25,236 nt of DNA from Temnopleurus reevesii. Taxonomy: Eukaryota > Echinodermata > Echinoidea > Temnopleuroida > Temnopleuridae. Within the stretch, counting starts at the first letter, position 1; the number at the start of each line of letters is the position of its first letter. Positions 19,224-25,236 of this stretch are shown here, one piece after another. Position numbers and translations under genes: made by a program. The notes beneath the pieces are model-generated. The model was not told where the DNA came from, did no database searches, and worked only from the letters and a program-made list of their open reading frames with translations. The stretch spans positions 122,988-148,223 of the forward strand of contig BQKZ01000466.1 of assembly GCA_036244855.1 (NCBI GenBank), in the 5' to 3' direction.

Positions 19224-19410
19224 GTATATATAACATGCTATAAACTATTTCCATAAAATTAAGTCAAAAGCCAGTTCAATGGTCCTTTGTTATGCTATTC
19301 AAATCGGAATCGGCTTGTGATTGTTGTGTCATAGTTGAATAAACGGCGTACGGATTATTTATCTATGGACCTTTATTTTATGGAAATAGTTCATATCATG
19401 TTATGTATAC
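19224..19410. mobile_element. 187-bp foldback element
   Basis: 36-bp terminal inverted repeats (19224-19259 and 19375-19410) differ at three positions and share AACTATTTCCATAAAAT. The interior is non-coding. The outer limits and target duplication are unclear. Confidence 0.6.
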
Positions 19411-20876
19411 GTGTGTTTTATTAAATACTGCTTGGAATTCATGTTGCTGTCGTATAGCTGTTTCTGTTGATGATGCAGATTGTTTTATTTTCCTGGAAAT
19501 TGTTGGTTGCTGTGTAGCTTTTTCAGTGCATAAAATATTGTATAATTGTTGCTATGCAGGCCATTCTATGAAAAAGTACCATTTAGGTTACGCTAATTTT
19601 GGTCCATGACAATATCTTATCAATTGAAATTCATAATTCATGTGAGAGATATGTCTATATCAATGATGAATCACTATTGTAATAACAGATGTGGTACTAT
19701 TTTTTGTGGAATGGCCCAAATCACTTATTTATATGAATAAAATATTTGAAAGGAGATCAGCGCAATAAAAATTGTTTTGTAGTGTGTTTTGTAGTCCCAT
19801 AATTTTTTTAATCAATATTGAATGAAAATTTTGATTTTTTTTTAATGGATTTTTTGTTGTGATACAGCTAAATCCCTCGCTTCGTTTCAACTGAGGAGCT
19901 GAAATTTTCTGTGAATTTCACGGCCATAGCCTTGCAAAAACCTCTGCTCAGGTTAATGGACATTCACGTACGTGCTTACAAACGTGCTTACAAACAGAGC
20001 AGAAAATAACAATACACTAAAATGTCAGACTGAACCCCAAACGCAAAAATATCTGAACGCAAAATATTGGCTTACAGAGTACACATTTTTTCCTTACATT
20101 GACAGAAGAAGAAATCACAAAACACACTTTCAAAAATGGACTTGTCGCACCTCAATAGTTTGACACCTTTTTTCTTTCAACTCGTTGGGGCAATTAATAG
20201 AAGCAGGCGCCCTTTCCGCTTTTCCATTTTCGGTTTGTTTGATGTCTTTGATACCGGGTTTTTGGTCAACTATTCATCAAAGTACTATAATTCTCTTGGA
20301 AAAAAAACAACAGGAAGAGTTCGAGTTTTGCCCGCTGTGCGTCTTTGGAACAAACTGTGCAGATCTCTCGGACAACAAAATTCTATTCAAATCGGCACCT
20401 TAATCCGAGCCCCAACTTTTTCACACCCATTCTCGTCTCTTTCTTAGATCAATAGAAAGGATGGTTCTTGAGACACCATAATCTCCGTTGATTAAAGGGA
20501 CTCCCCTAAAGATGATGAGTCTCAAGTGAGGTTAATACCTTCATTTTTTGTTGAGAAAAATAAAGACAAGGTACAAAGGGATCAAGCAAAGGATTAAAAT
20601 GATTAACAGTGAGCTCGTTATTTTTGAAGTGCACCTTTCTGAAGATCCTCACAAACAACTTGGTCTATCAACAAGTGAACACTTTTCTGCAGAGAAAACG
20701 TTTGAACATAGAGTTATGCTCTAAGAAGAAACAGCGGGAAAATTTGTTCAAGATTTTTTTTCACCAATTTGATATCTGCATTATTGGATAATTTAGGTCA
20801 TCGGAATGTATCAACACTACCGGAGCAGCTTATCGCGAAGGCACCATCATCATCGAAGTGATAATGTGAGTTGAAA
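19411..20876. other. Non-coding stretch
   Basis: Overlapping frames at 20136-20447 and 20185-20403 have no family signature or splice support. A short duplication, ACGTGCTTACAAAC, lies at about 19970-19995. No RNA gene is seen. Confidence 0.4.
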
Positions 20877-21180
20877 TGGGGGAGATGAGAGAGGAGAGGG
20901 AGAGAGACACGGAGGGAGGGAGAGGGAGAAGAGAGAGGGGGAGGGGAAAGTGAGAAAGAGAGAGAGAGAGAGAGGGAGAGAGACAGAGAGAGAGGAGGGG
21001 GAGGGGTCCGTTGTTTGTACATGTATGATTGTAAACATCAGTATTTGACGAGGGTCGATCTGCATTGATACACCTTCTCACCCTTTCTCTCCTCCCCAAT
21101 TCCCTCTCATTTCACTCCCCTCCCCTCCACATCCCTCCCTCTGTACTCCCTCACTGCACTATGTCTTTTCCCTTTTCTCA
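20877..21180. repeat. Purine tract followed by pyrimidine tract
   Basis: A GA/GGGA-rich tract (about 20877-21006) is followed 60 bp later by a CT-rich tract (about 21068-21180) on the same strand. The tracts are complementary in composition and could pair or form triplex DNA. The open frames on the - strand are Ser/Leu/Pro low-complexity artefacts. Confidence 0.75.
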
Positions 21181-21886
21181 TCTTTCCATTTTTGTCTTCA
21201 TATTCATCAACCTCGAGAAATATTTCTAGTGATATAAGAGGCAACGCTATCAAGGCAGTGAGGGTTGGGTGGGTGGGGGACTCCAGTTTATATCTCATAT
21301 TTACCAGCAGCGGCAGAACCATTAAACCAGGGAGTTGGGAATTTAGAGCTGATTAAACAAAGTAACGAACCCCCCAAAATAAAAGTCGAGGGGAATCGAT
21401 CTGCTAATTCTAAAGAAATGATATAATGAATATCTGGCGAAAACAAATCACTTAACCAATTAAATGACTTATTTTGACGTCACGGTTGCAGGTTTAACCA
21501 TTTTGATGATGCAACAATATATTATTTTATCCAATTCTTTCTGTCAGATCTTTTAAAAAAATCTAAACTGTGACAATGTTCGAGCTTAAGCCCTTTCCCA
21601 GTAGTCCGGCCAGCCCCCATCCCCTCCTCCAAAGTAAAAATCGGGTCTTTTTTTCAGTCGGGGGGAGAGAGAGAAGGGGGCCGGCGGGGGTAGCAAGAAA
21701 AAGTAGTTAATTATGGTACACTTTCGCTCAGTATCAACTCGCTCGATTGGATGAACCTTTCCACATAAAAAAAAAGATTATCGGAAAATTGATTATCGGA
21801 GATTGATTTTGTCCTTTTAATCTACTTTACAGTCTGACACGTGTTATCTCGATACACCATCGTGAATATACAAAAAAGTATGCTAT
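21181..21886. other. Non-coding stretch
   Basis: No gene is seen. A G/A-rich patch lies at 21659-21690. Confidence 0.4.
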
Positions 21887-22170
21887 GGAAGAGCCATGGT
21901 GTAGTGGGCCTGACTCTCGCCTTTCAACCATAAAGGTCGCGGTTCGAGTCCCATACATTTCGTTAATTTCTTTCAGCACTCTATACCCATGTGTGATTGG
22001 CGACCGATAGGCCAGGAGACAGCAACACATGACTTTCTGATAGCTGCCTTGATGCTTGGCTTGAATTGCTATCCAGCGACTGGGTAATTTAAATATCGGA
22101 AGCCGGCTTTGAGCAATCATAAAGACATGAAGGTGCCGTACAAATCTGGAATACATGTATCATTGTATTA
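21887..22170 (+). mobile_element. tRNA-derived SINE candidate
   Basis: An A box TGGTGTAGTGG (21897-21907) and a perfect B box GGTTCGAGTCC (21941-21951) sit 33 bp apart, as in tRNA genes, with a CCTTT/AAAGG anticodon-type stem between them. The anticodon loop lacks U33 and the acceptor stem is poor, so this is a SINE head rather than a working tRNA gene. About 200 bp of tRNA-unrelated body follow. The 3' end is not clearly defined. Confidence 0.55.
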
Positions 22171-22739
22171 ACCTGTCAGATCTGTAAAATTACAGCAACA
22201 GTTTCATCAGAGCTATCCTTATGTGCAAACCACATTCACTATAAATAATAACATTGCGGCATCGTCCCCTCCAAACCCGGTGGGGAGGAGGGTGCAATAT
22301 GTTTTTCTTTGCCTTGCGATCCTCGAACTATAAATAATTACATAACAATTATGAGTAGATGCATTCATAATTCATTCATAATGCATTGGCGACTTATTCC
22401 CCCCCCTTCTTTAAAATGTTCCACTATTCTTTGTTATAATGAAAGAGATATTAGTACATCTTTTCTTGCCTGTTTATGGTACTACATGAGCAATCGCGAA
22501 TGCATATGAACTTTGTTTACAATGCGACCGCACCACACAATTTATCAAATGTATATTGTCTCGCAGTCAATTGCCATGGTTGAACGGACGCCTTTCGCCA
22601 GCCAATTATTTGTTTGAAAAATACTAATTTTAAAGTCTTTGAAANTATTTCTAACATATATGATCACTTAATTGATACCAATCAAATGCTTAAATATATC
22701 ACTTTTGATACCCACTATTTACAAAATCAAAGCATTTGT
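22171..22739. other. Non-coding stretch with an ambiguous base
   Basis: No gene is seen. An N lies at 22645. A short C-run is at about 22399-22406. Confidence 0.4.
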
Positions 22740-23835
22740 AACGAATTCTCACTTGTCATTGTCATGCCTGAATGTAAAGAGAAAATAAAGTATAGTACAA
22801 GAGTGGAAAATATGGCCATTTTCTTTTCATTTTGGATACAAATTTACACCTAGGAGTTTGGGAAAGCGTTTTTTAAATAATAATAATAAATAACCTTATG
22901 TCAATTCAATATCTGAATGTAAAAGTATGATAATGCCTGATAAGATTCTAAACGAGCGAGTGGAGCGAGCGAGGAAAAATTGCCAATTATATCGTCACCA
23001 TCACTAGATTTGCACACAATCCCCAAGGTTTCTTATGCCTATGTAAGAAATGACGTTATATTAAATGTCTATATAAATACAACGGAATGAAGCAAGATGA
23101 TCTAATGCGAGCGTAGCGAGCGAGAAAAATATGTCAATTTTATTTAAATTTTCGCTACATTTGTACACTTAAATATTGGCAAAAAGTTCATTACGCCTAT
23201 GTAATACATGGCGTTTTTATACAATATTACACCCAATAGTCTGGGAAAGCGTGCTTTAGCTCATATAGCCTTATTCTAATTCAATTTCTGAATGTAAAAA
23301 AATGATAAAGCATGATAAGATACTGTACGAGCGAGCGGAGCGAGCGAGGAAAAAATTGCCAATTATCTCGTGATCATCACTACATTCGCACACCCCAAAG
23401 TGTGGAAAAACATTTCTTATTCCTATGTAATAAATGTCGTTATATTAAAATGTCTAAATACAAAGGAATGAAGCAAGAAGATCTAATAAGAGCGAGCGTA
23501 GCGAGCGAGAGAAATATGCAAATTTTCTTTTAATTTTCGCTACATTTTACACTCAAATATTGGGAAAGTTCAATAGGCCTACGTAATGAATAAAGTTCTA
23601 TTATATTCAATGTATAAATGCAAAGGAATGAAGCAATATGATCTAATACGTAGCGAGCGAGAGAAATATGCCAATTTTCTTTAAATTTTCGCGAAATTTG
23701 TAGCTCAAATATTGGGAAAACGTTCATTGGGCGTATGCCATGGAGACCGTTATATCATTTCAATGCCTGAATGTGAATAAATAGCACGGAAATAATCTTG
23801 AAGGAGCGAGCAAAGCGAGCCAGAAAAATTTACCA
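22740..23835 (+). repeat. Dimeric satellite built around GAGC repeats
   Basis: Six GAGCGAGCGnAGCGAGCGAG-type cores lie at 22954, 23108, 23329, 23490, 23649 and 23804, each followed by AAAAAT or AAATATG and an AT-rich arm. Two core types alternate: GCGGAGCG, then GGAAAAATTGCCAATTAT, versus GCGTAGCG, then GAAATATGnnAATTTT. The higher-order period is about 375-382 bp. The arms share GCCTGAATGTAAA, GGAATGAAGCAA and CCTATGTAA blocks. A first degenerate unit without the core begins near 22740. Confidence 0.8.
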
Positions 23836-23944
23836 AATTTCATTTCCTTTTTCGTCATATTTTAGGGGACATATGCCTCCTCCTCCTCCTGTGCCCCTCC
23901 TATTTCTTGGAACCGGCCTTGAATATGGCAATTTGAGGCCAACT

Positions 23945-24258
23945 TTAATAAAAGTCAAATTCAAAACCGCTTTGGTTGAGTTTCCTTTGGGTCATTGTAC
24001 TTCTCAGATAAGTTTTGATCCGTTTCAACACAGAGAATGTTCTCTGCAGCAATACAGTTGCCGTGGTGACTGGAATGGTAAGGTAAATGAGCTGAGAAGA
24101 ATGTGCACCTCTGAGAACGATTTCTTATGGACTGGACTGTTGTTGAAAATCTCACAGATTGTTTTAATGTAGTTGATTGGTTTCTTCTCATCGTCACACA
24201 CGTCTTGGAGGTTTGTTAGCTGCCGAGTTAATGCGACAAAATCGGCTAGGGGGCGCAA
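23945..24258 (-). pseudogene. hAT-family transposase C-terminal remnant, frameshifted
   Basis: Reading the - strand from 24258, one frame gives VALTRQLTNLQDVCDDEKKP and IFNNSPVHKKSF. The continuation, in another frame from about 24080 down to 23945, gives IPVTTATVLLQRTFSVLKRI and KTYLRSTMTQ, and stops at TAA (23945-23947). The TATaeRtFSvLkRIKtYLRstM block is the signature of the hAT dimerisation domain found in transposases and domesticated zinc-finger relatives. The expected A-E-R is altered to VLLQR. The N-terminal zinc finger and catalytic core are missing, so this is a dead fragment. Confidence 0.72.
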
Positions 24259-24419
24259 AATTATGAGTGAAGATCTTTTTTTTTTATCGGTTTTCGAGCC
24301 CCCCGGGTGTTAAAATCCTGGGTGCGCGCATGATACTAATAATATTTTGAATACTAAGTCGATCAGTAAATTATAGATATACATGAAGCTTCCAGCCCAG
24401 AACATAAGTGAGCAAATTT

Positions 24420-24868
24420 ATTTGGGGAGGCGTGGTCCACGAAAGTCTATCCGAGCCAAAACAAAATATTTGGGCGGGGGGGCTCAATCTACAAATAATG
24501 GGGGCTTAATAATATCAAAGCCCCACCAAAAACAATTGGGATTGGGGGCTGATGATATCTGAGCCCCACCAACATGTTGGGGGCTAACGCTTCAGTCGAT
24601 CCCCACAGGTATATATCGGGGGTCCATAATGTTATCAGAGCCCCACCAAAAACAATTAGGTCTGATGATATCTCAACCCCACCAAAATATTAGGGGTGGG
24701 TCAAAGATAGGCCTATCAGAGTCCCATCAAAATATTTGGGGGTCTCTCTCCATGATGCCCGATATCCACCATATATTGGGAGGGGGAGGGGTCAATTATA
24801 TGCGAGATCTGATGTCTGAGCTCCGTTATGTTACCCGAGCTCCGCCAAAAACAATTGGGAGCTGATGA
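24420..24868. repeat. Hairpin-forming minisatellite, block 1
   Basis: Degenerate units of 40-70 bp share GATATCTGAGCCCCACCAAAA followed by nnATTnGGGGG. The A/T core between CCCCACC and GGGG is nearly self-complementary (CCAAAATATTTGG), so each unit can fold. Open frames across it are by-products. Confidence 0.8.
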
Positions 24869-24950
24869 TATCAAATTCAAATTTTATTTTTAAAAATTTA
24901 GACATATAGGATCATTCTCAATTTTTGATTTTTTTCCTTCAGTTTTTCAG
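24869..24950. other. AT-rich interruption of the minisatellite
   Basis: AT-rich DNA, including TTCAAATTTTATTTTTAAAA, separates the two minisatellite blocks. Confidence 0.6.
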
Positions 24951-25236
24951 TATCTGAGCCCAACCAAAATATTAGGGGGAGGGGTTCAAACAGTGGCGGA
25001 TCCAGCGGAGAGAAAAAAATTGAGAGAAAAATAGTCATTTTGCCACCCCACCCCTTTCCTTTTTTGTGCTTGTCAGAAAATTTTCAGAAATCGTTGTTTT
25101 CAAAGATATTTGAGCCCCTCCAAAGTATGGAGGGGTGTGGTCAGTGATATCAGAGTCCCGCCAAGATATTTGCAGGTCTCAGTGATATCCGAGATTAACC
25201 AAAGGATATTTTGTAGGGGTCAATGCATGCGATATC
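24951..25236. repeat. Hairpin-forming minisatellite, block 2, continuing past the window
   Basis: The same GATATCnGAGnCCCnCCAAnATATTnG units as block 1 resume, interrupted at 24991-25090 by CAGTGGCGGATCCAG and an A-rich/C-rich stretch that may be the end of a DNA transposon. Confidence 0.7.

Noticed and set aside
20136..20447. 103-codon frame and its 72-codon overlap
   Set aside because: No domain, no splice signals in register, and two competing frames of similar quality.
20798..21099. Three minus-strand Ser/Leu/Pro frames
   Set aside because: Low-complexity translation of the GA-rich tract.
21892..21956. Functional tRNA gene
   Set aside because: The A and B boxes are good, but the anticodon loop lacks U33 and the acceptor stem does not pair well.
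21827..22156. 109-codon minus-strand frame
   Set aside because: It runs antisense through the tRNA-like promoter and SINE body and has no family features.
22740..23835. CRISPR-like spacing of GAGC cores
   Set aside because: The intervening arms are related to one another, so this is a satellite, not repeat-spacer DNA.

Overview
The window reads as nuclear DNA of an animal, most likely a marine invertebrate deuterostome such as an echinoderm. It is AT-rich, holds one clearly spliced metazoan gene, and is crowded with diverged DNA transposons, non-LTR retroelement ends, a tRNA-derived SINE and tandem satellites. Two isolated N bases suggest draft assembly. The lineage is an inference from the mixture of elements; no single sequence proves it.

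Region 1 (1-3562) is non-coding upstream DNA with a 72-bp TTAA-flanked palindromic element and a diverged direct repeat of about 210-240 bp. Region 2 (3563-8644) is a four-exon SLC16/monocarboxylate-transporter-like gene on the + strand. All introns are phase 1 and the predicted protein is 527 aa. Introns 2 and 3 carry a foldback element with an 18-bp palindrome and copies of an interspersed repeat. Region 3 (8645-10686) is probable 3' UTR or intergenic DNA with a roughly 600-bp inverted-repeat element and a tandem duplication.

Region 4 (10687-14355) is the most interesting part. It is a 3,657-bp mobile element with 153-bp terminal inverted repeats (3 mismatches, no indels), AG...CT termini and a 6-bp target duplication AATGTG, which together are the hallmark of Polinton/Maverick elements. 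It is far shorter than an autonomous Polinton, and I see no polymerase, integrase, ATPase, protease or capsid gene. It carries two compact transcription-unit-like cargo genes (an acidic/proline-rich protein, and a C2H2 zinc-finger protein with an acidic middle), each broken by one frameshift. Between them lies a 10-bp iterated array with a higher-order structure. A LINE 3' end is nested inside. A neighbouring copy of the flanking tandem repeat preserves the uninterrupted target, so the boundaries are confirmed internally.

Region 5 (14356-21886) is mostly non-coding. It holds one plausible terminal exon of an unrecognised membrane protein (to 16153, AATAAA at 16189), a 100-bp satellite, a tandem array of about 157 bp with a fortuitous antisense frame, a 187-bp foldback element and purine/pyrimidine tracts. 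Region 6 (21887-25236) holds a tRNA-derived SINE head, a dimeric satellite built around GAGC repeats, a frameshifted hAT transposase C-terminus on the - strand, and a hairpin-forming minisatellite running off the end.

The transporter is the only gene I consider securely functional. The Polinton-type element, with its own promoters, poly(A) signals and iteron-like array, is the best candidate for an undescribed system: a small gene-carrying satellite that could be mobilised by autonomous Polintons.
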